Shown here: positions 51,230 through 61,659 of the stretch, one piece after another
How the letters are laid out: the number at the start of each line of letters is the position of its first letter
Numbering within the stretch: the stretch's first letter is position 1
Source of the DNA: an uncultured Faecalibacterium sp.
GTDB taxonomy: Bacteria; Bacillota; Clostridia; Oscillospirales; Ruminococcaceae
DNA length: 64,000 nt
NCBI GenBank assembly: GCA_900540455.1
Contig: UQGD01000001.1
Location: 62,001-126,000 of the forward strand
Direction of reading: 5' to 3'
The notes under the pieces: model-generated
Databases searched by the model: none
What the model saw: the letters and a program-made list of their open reading frames with translations, nothing else
Told to the model about the DNA's origin: nothing
Made by a program: the position numbers and the translations under genes

Positions 51230-52075
51230 TTGCTGAAGACCACGGAGCCCAAAAAAGTTTTATGTATCCACGATCTTTCCGGCTTTGGCCGGTGCAGCCT
51301 GTCGGTGATCCTGCCGGTGCTGTCGGTGATGGGGGTCCAGCCTGTGGCTCTGCCCACGGTGCTGCTTTCCACCCATACCGGCGGCTTTGGCCAGCCCGCT
51401 CGGCTGGACGGCGCCGCCTACGGCCAGGCGGCGCTGCAGCACTACCATCAGCTGGGGATATCGTTTGATCTGATCTATACCGGTTATCTAGGGGGCGAAG
51501 AACAGGCCGCCCTGGCACAGCTGGCCTTTAACCTTTGGCCCCAGGCACACAAAGTGGTGGACCCGGTGCTGGGAGACGGCGGGCACGCCTACTCCACCGT
51601 GACCCCCGCCTTTATCCAGCGGATGCGGGATCTGTGCCGCCAGGCCGACTTGATCCTGCCCAACTGCACCGAGGTGAGCCTGCTGCTGGACGCCCCTCTG
51701 CCGGAAGGCGAGATCACCCCGGATACCGCCCAGGCCCTGGCAGACAAAGCTGCCTCTCTTGCCCCCAATGCGGTGGTCACCGGTCTGCCCATGGGCAGTT
51801 ATATCGGTTGTGCCGGGGGCGGAAAGGATCGCTTTGTGCTCAAAAAACTGCACCTGGACCGTAATTTCCCCGGCACGGGGGATCTGTACGGCGCAGTGCT
51901 GGTCGGCTCGCTTTTGCAGGGCAACGCCCTGAGCGCTGCTGCCGATAATGCCGCAGAGTTCGTCTCTTTGGCGATCCAGGCAACCCCGGCCGACCAGGAA
52001 ACACGATGCGGCGTATGGTTCGAGCCGCTGCTGCCCCGGCTATGCCCCATGCAGCACAGGGAGGTGCTGGAATGA
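51230..52075 (+). CDS. pdxY: Pyridoxamine/pyridoxal kinase-like (PdxY type) protein
   Basis: A 281-residue ribokinase-fold kinase that phosphorylates vitamin B6 vitamers. Signatures: CIHDLSGFGRCSLSVILPVLSVMGVQPVALPTVLLSTHTGGFG, then DPVLGDGGHAY, LPNCTEVSLLL, and the C-terminal anion hole and catalytic aspartate in FPGTGDLYGAV. The start codon is TTG at 51230, with AAAGGAGG nine bases upstream; no ATG lies near. A TATACT box stands at 51147-51152. Its TGA stop overlaps the ATG of trmL. Confidence 0.88.
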   Translation: MLKTTEPKKVLCIHDLSGFGRCSLSVILPVLSVMGVQPVALPTVLLSTHTGGFGQPARLDGAAYGQAALQHYHQLGISFDLIYTGYLGGEEQAALAQLAFNLWPQAHKVVDPVLGDGGHAYSTVTPAFIQRMRDLCRQADLILPNCTEVSLLLDAPLPEGEITPDTAQALADKAASLAPNAVVTGLPMGSYIGCAGGGKDRFVLKKLHLDRNFPGTGDLYGAVLVGSLLQGNALSAAADNAAEFVSLAIQATPADQETRCGVWFEPLLPRLCPMQHREVLE

Positions 52076-52575
52076 ACAAACCGACCTTGAATATTGTTTT
52101 GGTAGAGCCCCGTATCCCCCAGAATACCGGCAACGTCGCGCGCACCTGCGCCTGCACCGCCTGCCGGCTGCACCTGGTGGGGCCCATGGGCTTTGCCATT
52201 GATGATAAAAAACTGAAACACGCCGGGCTGGACTACTGGCATTACCTGGACATCCACTACTATGACAGCCTGGATGACTTTTTTGCCAAAAACAGCGGGC
52301 CGTATTTTTACTTTACCACAAAAGCGCTACACCGTCACACCGATGTACAATACCCGGACGGCGCCTATCTGGTGTTCGGGCGGGAGGATGCCGGTCTGCC
52401 GGAGGCACTGCTGGCCCAGCATCCCGACGACTGCGTCCGTCTGCCCATGCTGGACACCTGCCGCAGCCTGAACCTTTCCAACAGCGTTGCCGTCGGGGTA
52501 TACGAAGTCCTGCGCCAATGGGACTTCCCAGAGCTTTTGGATCACGGACATCTGAGAGATTATGAATGGAAATGA
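52072..52575 (+). CDS. trmL: tRNA (cytidine/uridine-34 2'-O)-methyltransferase TrmL
   Basis: A 167-residue SPOUT methyltransferase that modifies the wobble base of tRNA-Leu. The knot signatures are complete: VLVEPRIPQNTGNVARTC at the N-terminus, LVFGREDAGLPEAL, and the C-terminal LNLSNSVAVGVYEVLRQW. It starts at 52072 with an ATGA overlap on the pdxY stop, so translation is coupled. Length agrees with the family (155-165). Confidence 0.95.
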   Translation: MNKPTLNIVLVEPRIPQNTGNVARTCACTACRLHLVGPMGFAIDDKKLKHAGLDYWHYLDIHYYDSLDDFFAKNSGPYFYFTTKALHRHTDVQYPDGAYLVFGREDAGLPEALLAQHPDDCVRLPMLDTCRSLNLSNSVAVGVYEVLRQWDFPELLDHGHLRDYEWK

Positions 52576-52582
52576 GGATATT

Positions 52583-53452
52583 ATGAGCAAGATCGCAATT
52601 TTGACCGACTCCTCCTGCGATATTCCGCAGGAGATGGCTGAAAAATATGACATCGACATCATGGGCTTTCACATCCTGCTGGACGGGGTGGATTATATCG
52701 AGCGGGAGAGCTGCTCCAACACCGAGTTTTACCAGCTGATGCGTCAGGCCAAGGGCGTACCGTCCACCGCTGCCATCACGCCGCTGCAATTCTGCGATAA
52801 ATACTGCCAGTATGTGGATGAGGGTTACACCGATGTGATCCATATCCCCATCAACCGCTCCGGCAGCTCTACCTACGACAACGCCGTTATGGCGCAGAAC
52901 CTGCTGCGGGAAGAACGCCCCGAGCACCACCTGAACATCCACCTGCTGGACCCCCACACCTACTCCATGGTGTTTGGCTGGTATATCTGCGAGATGGCAC
53001 GCAAGCTGCGCAACGGCGCCGAGATCCGCCATGTGATCAACGAGTTCAATACCCAGATGAACAAAATGGAGATCGTCCTGGGACCTTACAGCCTGAAACA
53101 GATGAAAAAGAGCGGCCGCATCTCCGCTGCTGCCGCCTTTGCCGGCGAGCTGCTGGGCCTGCGCCCCATCATCTCCCTGATCGACGGCAAGACCGTGGTA
53201 GAGGCCAAGGTCCGGGGCGATGACAAGGTGATCCCCAATATGATCCAGCTGTGCCAGAAGCGCTCGGCCGGTGTAGAGGATTTTGACTATATGATCGGCC
53301 ACACCTCGATCCCGCAGGCGCAGGAGCTGGCCCGTGCCTGCCGCAAAGCCTTTGGCAAGCCGCCGCTGCTCACCTTTGAGCTGGGAGGCGTCGTTTCGGC
53401 CAACACCGGCCCGGATACGCTGGCTTTGGTGTACGTTGGACACCAGCGCTGA
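52583..53452 (+). CDS. DegV family fatty acid-binding protein
   Basis: A 289-residue protein of the DegV family, which binds a fatty acid for the FakA/FakB fatty-acid kinase in Firmicutes. Landmarks are LTDSSCDIPQEMAEKYDIDIM, HIPINRSGSSTYDNA and GRISAAAAFAGELLGLRPI, with the serine-threonine ligands of the carboxylate. The ATG at 52583 lies seven bases after the trmL stop; GAGGAT precedes it. No FakA gene is nearby. The three genes pdxY-trmL-degV end at the terminator 53483-53532. Confidence 0.92.
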   Translation: MSKIAILTDSSCDIPQEMAEKYDIDIMGFHILLDGVDYIERESCSNTEFYQLMRQAKGVPSTAAITPLQFCDKYCQYVDEGYTDVIHIPINRSGSSTYDNAVMAQNLLREERPEHHLNIHLLDPHTYSMVFGWYICEMARKLRNGAEIRHVINEFNTQMNKMEIVLGPYSLKQMKKSGRISAAAAFAGELLGLRPIISLIDGKTVVEAKVRGDDKVIPNMIQLCQKRSAGVEDFDYMIGHTSIPQAQELARACRKAFGKPPLLTFELGGVVSANTGPDTLALVYVGHQR

Positions 53453-53482
53453 GCGGTTTGCCTGCTCCCCGGATAAAACGAC

Positions 53483-53532
53483 AAAAGACCTGTGCTCCCA
53501 CGCACTTTGCTATGGGGGCACAGGTCTTTTTC
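53483..53532 (+). terminator. Bidirectional terminator between degV and secA
   Basis: An AAAGACCTGTGC/GCACAGGTCTTT stem of about 15 bp with one mismatch and A/T runs on both sides. Confidence 0.9.
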
Positions 53533-53543
53533 TTTCGGTTTCC

Positions 53544-56384
<2,841 letters not shown>

Positions 56385-56548
56385 AGGTAACACCTCATCT
56401 ATCTTTCATGGGCGCAGGTCAGGCAGCGCCCCGATCGTTGTTGATGCATACGTAGTATATCATACACCAAACTGCAAAGGCCGTCAAACCCAGAGACCTG
56501 TTTTCCCTGGGTTTTGAGATGAACATTCTGTAAAATCCGGTTCCTGCG

Positions 56549-56580
56549 CACAAAAAAGCCCCCGCCGAAGCGGGGGCTTT
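56549..56580 (-). terminator. Terminator of the queT-HAD unit
   Basis: A 9-bp stem AGCCCCCGC/GCGGGGGCT with a TTCG loop and six T residues on the minus strand. Confidence 0.92.
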
Positions 56581-56581
56581 C

Positions 56582-57235
56582 TTATTCCGGCTGTGCCAGC
56601 AGTGCAGGCAGTGCATCCAGCCGGTCAATAACATGGGGGCATACCGCAGCAAGCCGCTCCCGGGATTGATGGCCGCCTGTGTACAAAACACACTGGGCGC
56701 CCAGGGCTTTTGCCACCTCTGCATCGTGGATCGTATCCCCCACCATCACGCAGCGTTCCGGGGGGATATCCAGGCTTTGCAGCCAGGCAAGGCCCCGCTG
56801 CACTTTGCTGGCGCCATAAATGTCCTGCAGGCCGAGCAACTCGGTAAAATAGCCTGCAAGACCCCGCTGGGATACCTGCTCGATCAGGTAATCCTGGCGG
56901 GATGCGGACAGCACCACCTGGCTCCACCCCTGCTGCGCCAGGGCCGACAGCGTATCCGCTGCCTGTGCAAAGGGGGCACAGCAGTCCATGCCAGCGTTAT
57001 AGTGATCCATAAACCGGCGGGCCAGCACCGGATAAGGGTGCCGCGAAAAATCAAAGCCCGCCCGCTGATAATACGCCTCGATCGGGAAGCCGAACACCTC
57101 CCGGTAGGCTGCAAGGTCATAGCGCTGAGGGTAGCCATGCTGCTCCAGCAGCCAGTTCAGACAGCCGCGAGTAAACTCCACATCATCCAGCAGGGTACCG
57201 TTCCAGTCCCAAAAGACGATCTTCTTCGGCTGCAT
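56582..57235 (-). CDS. HAD-superfamily phosphatase (phosphoglycolate phosphatase-like)
   Basis: A 217-residue HAD hydrolase. Motif I is FWDWNGTLLDD with the nucleophile D and the acid-base D two residues on (WDWNGT replaces the more common FDLDGT); motif II is VVLSAS; motif III lies in GASKVQRG and motif IV in MVGDTIHDAEVAKALG. The helical cap (about 15-80) makes it subclass I, like Gph and PpaX. The substrate is unknown. Start at ATG 57235, because GGAG lies directly against the ATG at 57244 but nine bases before this one. It follows queT by 23 bases, so it shares the riboswitch-led transcript. Confidence 0.85.
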   Translation of the reverse strand: MQPKKIVFWDWNGTLLDDVEFTRGCLNWLLEQHGYPQRYDLAAYREVFGFPIEAYYQRAGFDFSRHPYPVLARRFMDHYNAGMDCCAPFAQAADTLSALAQQGWSQVVLSASRQDYLIEQVSQRGLAGYFTELLGLQDIYGASKVQRGLAWLQSLDIPPERCVMVGDTIHDAEVAKALGAQCVLYTGGHQSRERLAAVCPHVIDRLDALPALLAQPE

Positions 57236-57258
57236 AGGGGGCATCTCCTTTTCTATCG

Positions 57259-57789
57259 TTACTGCTCCAGAAAGATCCGCCGCAGCGAGGGGTTCGCCTC
57301 GATCAGCTTGACCAGGGCCACGCCCAGCACTGTGCAGCTGATCAGCTCGCCGATCGCCACCGAGATGCCGTTGGTGATGCAGGCCATCCACAGCGGTGCC
57401 GTGGACATCGGGTCTGCAAACAGGACGCTGATCTCGATGCCGATGATCACCGCATTGAACACCACCGGCGGCAGCGAAGCCGGGATCGCCAGCCCTTTGA
57501 TGCGCACATTGCGCAGCTTGTAGGTGACCAGACAGGCCAGCAGGGTGGCCAGGGTGCCAAACACCACGTCTGCCACTGTGGAGCCGATCAGGTTGGCCAA
57601 AAAGCAGCCCAGCACCACACCTACGATGTACTCGGTGCCAAACACCGGCAGCAGGCACAGTGCCTCGGCCACACGCACCTGCACTGCCCCATAGGACAGC
57701 GGAGCCAGTGCCAGGCACAAAGCCACATAGATGGCTGCCACTACACCGCAGCGGGCCAGTTTACGGACGGAAGGATTCTGATTCATCAT
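57259..57789 (-). CDS. queT: QueT transporter (queuosine precursor ECF S component)
   Basis: A 176-residue membrane protein with five to six hydrophobic segments. The family pattern is clear: RKLARCGVVAAIYVALCLALAPLSYGAVQVRVAEALCLLPVFG at the N-terminus, followed by VLGCFLANLIGSTVADVVFGTLATLLA. QueT proteins (DUF988) are thought to bring in preQ1 or a related queuosine precursor as the S component of an ECF transporter. A structured element resembling a preQ1 riboswitch stands directly before its ribosome binding site, which supports the assignment. Start at 57789, GGAG seven bases upstream. Confidence 0.9.
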   Translation of the reverse strand: MMNQNPSVRKLARCGVVAAIYVALCLALAPLSYGAVQVRVAEALCLLPVFGTEYIVGVVLGCFLANLIGSTVADVVFGTLATLLACLVTYKLRNVRIKGLAIPASLPPVVFNAVIIGIEISVLFADPMSTAPLWMACITNGISVAIGELISCTVLGVALVKLIEANPSLRRIFLEQ

Positions 57790-57794
57790 ATTAT

Positions 57795-57878
57795 AACTCC
57801 AGCGGTTTGATTTTGACCGCACGGGGACCGCCAGCCCCCGTGGGTTTGGCCCGGCATAGTTCGAGATGCGCCGGGGAG
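57795..57878 (-). promoter_or_regulatory. Putative preQ1 riboswitch (possibly class III) before queT
   Basis: On the minus strand three helices can be drawn: CCCGGCGCAU with AUGCCGGG (57850-57875), CCACGGGG with CCCCGUG further on, and GCGGU with ACCGC immediately before the GGAG ribosome binding site. Class III preQ1 riboswitches are known from this bacterial group before queT genes. I could not check the consensus base by base, so the class is inference; the location and the folding are seen directly. Confidence 0.5.
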
Positions 57879-57926
57879 CCTAAAATCCTAAGTTGCTCTT
57901 TGGCTGCGCTGTGCGCAGCAAGCAGG

Positions 57927-57955
57927 AGTATAGCATATCCAAGCCGAAAATTCAA
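57927..57955 (-). promoter_or_regulatory. Promoter of the queT transcript
   Basis: TTGAAT (57950-57955), 17 bases, TATACT (57927-57932) on the minus strand, giving a leader of about 130 bases. Confidence 0.7.
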
Positions 57956-57988
57956 GAAAAACCAGCAAATATCCCTGCCAAACGATAC

Positions 57989-58030
57989 AAAAAACGGCCG
58001 CGCACCTCAATAGGCGCACAGCCGTTTTTT
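57989..58030 (-). terminator. Terminator of the cysteine desulfurase-thiI-cinA operon
   Basis: AAAAAACGGC and GCCGTTTTTT arms around an inner GCGC pairing, 12 bases after the stop codon of the cinA-like gene, with a long T run on both strands. Confidence 0.88.
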
Positions 58031-58041
58031 CCAATGTTCAT

Positions 58042-58968
58042 TCACACCAGCCAGGCGCCAGTGTGGGGCAGGCGCTGCAAGCCCAGCACCCTGGGCAGCA
58101 TGGAGAGGTTGCCGCCGGTCAGCTGCCAGGCAGCGGCCAGCAAAATAACCGCTGCCGCCGCCAGAACTGCCAGCACCCGCCATATCCGGCGGGCTCTGCG
58201 CCGGGCCTGCCCTTTCCCTGCCGGCGGGGCGGGTGTCATGGACGCAGGTTCCATCACCTTGGCGCAGCGCCGCCGGCCGCCCCGATAGGTTTGCCAACGG
58301 GTGCCCTCAGCCTGCTGCAAGCCCGCAGCAGCCCTGCGGGCCATATCCAGCAGCCACAGACCAGGGTTGTCCTCCTGGCGGACGGTACGCATCCAGCATC
58401 CCTTGCGGCTACCCAGCAGGAGCACGGTGCTCTCCCCCTGGGGCAGACAGGCAGCTGCCAGCTCTGCCCCCACCACCCGCTGGGCTGCACGGACCTGGGC
58501 CAGCGCCTTGTCCAGCGGAGCTTCTCCCGCCTGCCGCCGGGCTGCCAGCGCAGCGATCTTTTGGGCGACAACCGGGTCCCCGTAGCTCATAGCGCCAAAG
58601 TCGAACACCTTGTCCGCCCCGGGCAGGTCCTTGAGACGCTGGCTCACCAGCGCCCCAGCCTGGGCATCGGCGCAGACCAGCAGCCGATGGTGCTTTTCCA
58701 TCGTGTGCACCAAAGCTGCCGCCAGCCCCTCGCCCCCTTTGCCGTAGAATTCACTGGGGAAACAGGCCCGCAGGCTGCCCTCCCCTTTGCGCAGTCCGGC
58801 AGGCTTTTTTGCCCGCAGGGCCACCAGTGTTTCCCCGCCCCGGCTGATGCACTGGGCACTCAGCCCCCATCTGGGCGGGAATGCCCCCGCTGCCTGCCGC
58901 ACCGCCAAAACATCGGCGCCAAACAGCCGCAGCACGCAGGAAGGCTGGGTCTTGGTTTCTTCGCTCAT
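58042..58968 (-). CDS. Membrane-anchored degenerate CinA paralogue
   Basis: A 308-residue protein directly after cinA. Residues about 10-80 follow the KH-like middle domain of CinA (CVLRLFG against LTLRVLG; FYGKGGEGLAAALV against VYDEDVAGLEETVV). Residues about 83-165 follow the PncC-type deamidase domain: QRLKDLPGADKVFDFGAMSYG matches QRLTSVSGASEVFGSGFVTYS. The active-site AESCTGG is replaced by ADAQAGA, so deamidase activity is unlikely. The N-terminal MoCF domain is missing. A basic linker (QARRRARRIWR) leads to one membrane helix at about 264-283 and a 25-residue tail. The start at 58966-58968 follows GGTGGAG. Family assignment rests on my own alignment to the neighbour. Confidence 0.6.
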   Translation of the reverse strand: MSEETKTQPSCVLRLFGADVLAVRQAAGAFPPRWGLSAQCISRGGETLVALRAKKPAGLRKGEGSLRACFPSEFYGKGGEGLAAALVHTMEKHHRLLVCADAQAGALVSQRLKDLPGADKVFDFGAMSYGDPVVAQKIAALAARRQAGEAPLDKALAQVRAAQRVVGAELAAACLPQGESTVLLLGSRKGCWMRTVRQEDNPGLWLLDMARRAAAGLQQAEGTRWQTYRGGRRRCAKVMEPASMTPAPPAGKGQARRRARRIWRVLAVLAAAAVILLAAAWQLTGGNLSMLPRVLGLQRLPHTGAWLV

Positions 58969-59115
58969 CGTTCTCCACCCTCTGCGGCCTTGCCAAGGGT
59001 GCAGACGGGGCACAGCGGAAAACAACCAGCCTGCTAGTCAGCTGCCCCGCACTTTGAGGGTCCTTTTTACAAAAGGAAGCAAAACGCCCGTTTTCCTGCC
59101 TTTGACAGGCCGCTT

Positions 59116-60438
59116 TTATTCCGCCGGGAGAAAGAAAGCGTTCAGTGCATCCAACGCAGCGGGTTCATGGCTTTGCGCGGCCGGCAAAAGCCGGGCATTG
59201 TCCGGCGCTTTTCCCTGCGCCAGGCGCAGAGCCATCACCAAAGCAGCCTGTGCAGCTCTGGCTCGCACCAGCTCCCGCCCAGCACGGGGGACGTACAGTT
59301 TTTGCACATAGACCTTGTCCCCCCGGGCAGCGCCCAGGTATACCGTGCCCACGGGGCGCAGGGCATCCCCGCCGGTAGGACCCGCCACGCCTGTGACACT
59401 GACCGCCAGTTCTGCACCAGCGGCCCGGGCTGCACCCAACGCCATCTGAGCCGCCACCGGAGCGGACACCACATTATACTGCTGGATCACCGCCGGGTCT
59501 ACCCCCACCAAGGCTGCCTTTGCTGCCTCGGAATAGGTGACGAACCCGCTGCCAAATACCTCGCTTGCGCCGGACACGCTGGTAAGCCGCTGAGCGATCA
59601 GACCGCCGGTGCAGCTCTCCGCCGTGGCGATGGTAAGCCCCTGCTGACGCAGGGTGCGCACCACCGTTTCTTCCAGACCGGCTACGTCCTCATCATACAC
59701 CGCGTCCCCCAGCAGATCATAGAACTTTTTGGCGTATGCTCTGCACATTTTTTCGCCCTGTGCTTCTGTTTCGGCCCGGGCGGTGATGCGCACCTCACAC
59801 TCGCCGGTCTTGCAGTAGATGGCTGCAGTGGGGTTGGCACTTTGCAGCAGGTCCCCCATCTTGTACTCCAGGTCGCTCTCTCCCCCCAGCACCCGCAGAG
59901 TCAGGGAGCAGATGGTACAATTCTGCCTGGCCAGCAAAAGCGGGCGCACCTGTTCCGCCCACATACGGCGCATCTCATGGGGGACCCCGGGCATCAGCAC
60001 CGCATAGCGGCCCTCCTGTTCAAACCATGCACCGGGGGCCGTACCGCAGCGGTTTTCGATCTTCTGCCCATGCACCGGCACCATTGCCTGCTTGCGGTTG
60101 TTGGGGGCAGCTTTGCGGCCGGTGCGGGCAAAGTAAGCGGTGATCTTCTCCCACTCTGTCTCATCAAACGTCAGGGTGTCCCCAAAGCAGGCGGCCACCG
60201 TCTCCTTGGTCAGGTCGTCTGCCGTGGGGCCCAGTCCGCCGGTGAACACCAAAAGATCACACCGGGATTTTGCCTCCTGCACAAACTGCGCCAGGCGGCC
60301 ATGGTTGTCCCCAATGGTGCTCTGGCGCTGGACCGTGATGCCCAGCTGCGCCAGCTCCTGGCTCAGGTACTGCGCATTGGTATTCAGGATGTTGCCCAGC
60401 AAAAGCTCTGTGCCCACGCTGATGATCTCTGCTGTCAT
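59116..60438 (-). CDS. cinA: CinA: MoCF domain with NMN/ADP-ribose-processing deamidase domain
   Basis: A 440-residue two-part enzyme of pyridine-nucleotide salvage and, in some Firmicutes, of competence. Residues 1-170 form the MoCF domain (SVGTELLLGNILNTNAQYLSQEL, VFTGGLGPTADDLTKE) with ADP-ribose pyrophosphatase-type function. A KH-like domain follows (LTLRVLGGESDLE ... IYCKTGECEVRITARA). The C-terminal PncC domain carries ATAESCTGGLIAQRL (catalytic serine at 275) and VSVTGVAGPTGG, and converts NMN to NaMN and ammonia. It lies three bases after thiI. The next gene is a degenerate copy of its C-terminal two thirds. Confidence 0.95.
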   Translation of the reverse strand: MTAEIISVGTELLLGNILNTNAQYLSQELAQLGITVQRQSTIGDNHGRLAQFVQEAKSRCDLLVFTGGLGPTADDLTKETVAACFGDTLTFDETEWEKITAYFARTGRKAAPNNRKQAMVPVHGQKIENRCGTAPGAWFEQEGRYAVLMPGVPHEMRRMWAEQVRPLLLARQNCTICSLTLRVLGGESDLEYKMGDLLQSANPTAAIYCKTGECEVRITARAETEAQGEKMCRAYAKKFYDLLGDAVYDEDVAGLEETVVRTLRQQGLTIATAESCTGGLIAQRLTSVSGASEVFGSGFVTYSEAAKAALVGVDPAVIQQYNVVSAPVAAQMALGAARAAGAELAVSVTGVAGPTGGDALRPVGTVYLGAARGDKVYVQKLYVPRAGRELVRARAAQAALVMALRLAQGKAPDNARLLPAAQSHEPAALDALNAFFLPAE

Positions 60439-60441
60439 GGT

Positions 60442-61641
60442 TCAGCCCTCAAACTCCACTTCGTCGGTAATGCGGATGCGCAGCCGATCGGTCTGCTCTG
60501 CTGCTTCTGCTTCCAGCTGCGCCAAACCGGGCATCGCAGCCTCCGCTGCTTCGATCTCCGCCAGCTCCGGGCGGATCTTCGGGTGCGGCGGGGTGAAGAT
60601 GGTGCAGCAGTCCTCATAGGGCAGGATGCTGGTCTCAAAGGTGCCGATGTGGCGTGCCGTCTCGATGATCTCGGTCTTGTCCATGCCGATCAAAGGCCGC
60701 AGTACCGGCAGGCTCTGGGCTGCATCGGTGCACTGCAAAGCCTGAACCGTCTGACTAGCCACCTGAGCCAGGCTCTCGCCGGTGATCAGCGCTGCGCAGC
60801 CCTGCTTTTGGGCAATGAGATTTGCAATGCGCATCATGCTGCGGCGCATCAGCACGGTGAACAGCACATCCGGAGCATTGTCCCGGATATACTCCTGGGG
60901 CTTTGTGTAGGGCACCACAAACAGATTGGTGCTGCCGGTGTACACGCTGACCAGCTGGGCCAGAGCCTTGACCTTGAGGCGGGCGCGCTCAGATGTGTAC
61001 GGCGGCGAGGCAAAGTGGATATGATCCAGCGCCAGGCCCCGCTTGGCCATTCGGTAGGCTGCCACCGGGCTGTCGATGCCGCCGGAAAGCATATTCAGCG
61101 CACGGCCGCTGGTGCCCACCGGCAGGCCGCCCTCACCGGGGACCTTGGGGCCGTGGATGTAGGCGCCAAAGTCCCGGATCTCTACGATGACCTTGAACTG
61201 GGGGTTGCGCACATCCACCCGCAGGTAGTTGTGCTTATCCAGCAGGTAGGCGCCCAGCTCCCGCATCAGCTCCGGGCTGGTCATGGGGAAGCTCTTGTCC
61301 GCCCGGCGGGCCTCTACCTTGAATGTACGGATGCCCCGCAGGTCATCCCCCAGGTACGCCTCTGCTGTCTGGCAGATGGTGTCAAAATCCTTTTCACAGA
61401 CCACTGCACGGCTGAGCGCTGCCAGGCCGAACACCTTGCTGACCCGCTCAAAGGCCAGGTCCATGTCCAGACCTTCCTCCTCCGGCTCCATATAGAAGGT
61501 GGACTGGGTGCAGTAGACCCGGAACTTGCCCACGGTCTTGAGCCGGTAGCGCAGGATCTTCATCAGCGCAGTTTCAAATTGGTTGCGGTTGAGGCCCTTG
61601 AGGGACATTTCGCCCTGGTAGCCCAAAATAATCTCTCGCAT
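60442..61641 (-). CDS. thiI: tRNA 4-thiouridine synthase ThiI
   Basis: A 399-residue enzyme that uses ATP and sulfur from a cysteine desulfurase to make 4-thiouridine at position 8 of tRNA; it may also supply thiamine sulfur. Order: NFLD-like start (MREIILGYQGEMSLKGLNRNQFE), THUMP domain (FDTICQTAEAYLGD ... FKVEARRADKSFPMTS), then the PP-loop SGGIDSPVAAYRM near residue 185. The rhodanese domain of the E. coli type is absent, as in other Firmicutes, where the partner is a dedicated cysteine desulfurase; such a gene lies 18 bases upstream. AAAGGAG precedes the ATG. Confidence 0.96.
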   Translation of the reverse strand: MREIILGYQGEMSLKGLNRNQFETALMKILRYRLKTVGKFRVYCTQSTFYMEPEEEGLDMDLAFERVSKVFGLAALSRAVVCEKDFDTICQTAEAYLGDDLRGIRTFKVEARRADKSFPMTSPELMRELGAYLLDKHNYLRVDVRNPQFKVIVEIRDFGAYIHGPKVPGEGGLPVGTSGRALNMLSGGIDSPVAAYRMAKRGLALDHIHFASPPYTSERARLKVKALAQLVSVYTGSTNLFVVPYTKPQEYIRDNAPDVLFTVLMRRSMMRIANLIAQKQGCAALITGESLAQVASQTVQALQCTDAAQSLPVLRPLIGMDKTEIIETARHIGTFETSILPYEDCCTIFTPPHPKIRPELAEIEAAEAAMPGLAQLEAEAAEQTDRLRIRITDEVEFEG

Positions 61642-61659
61642 TGGTTACTCCTTTATGAT

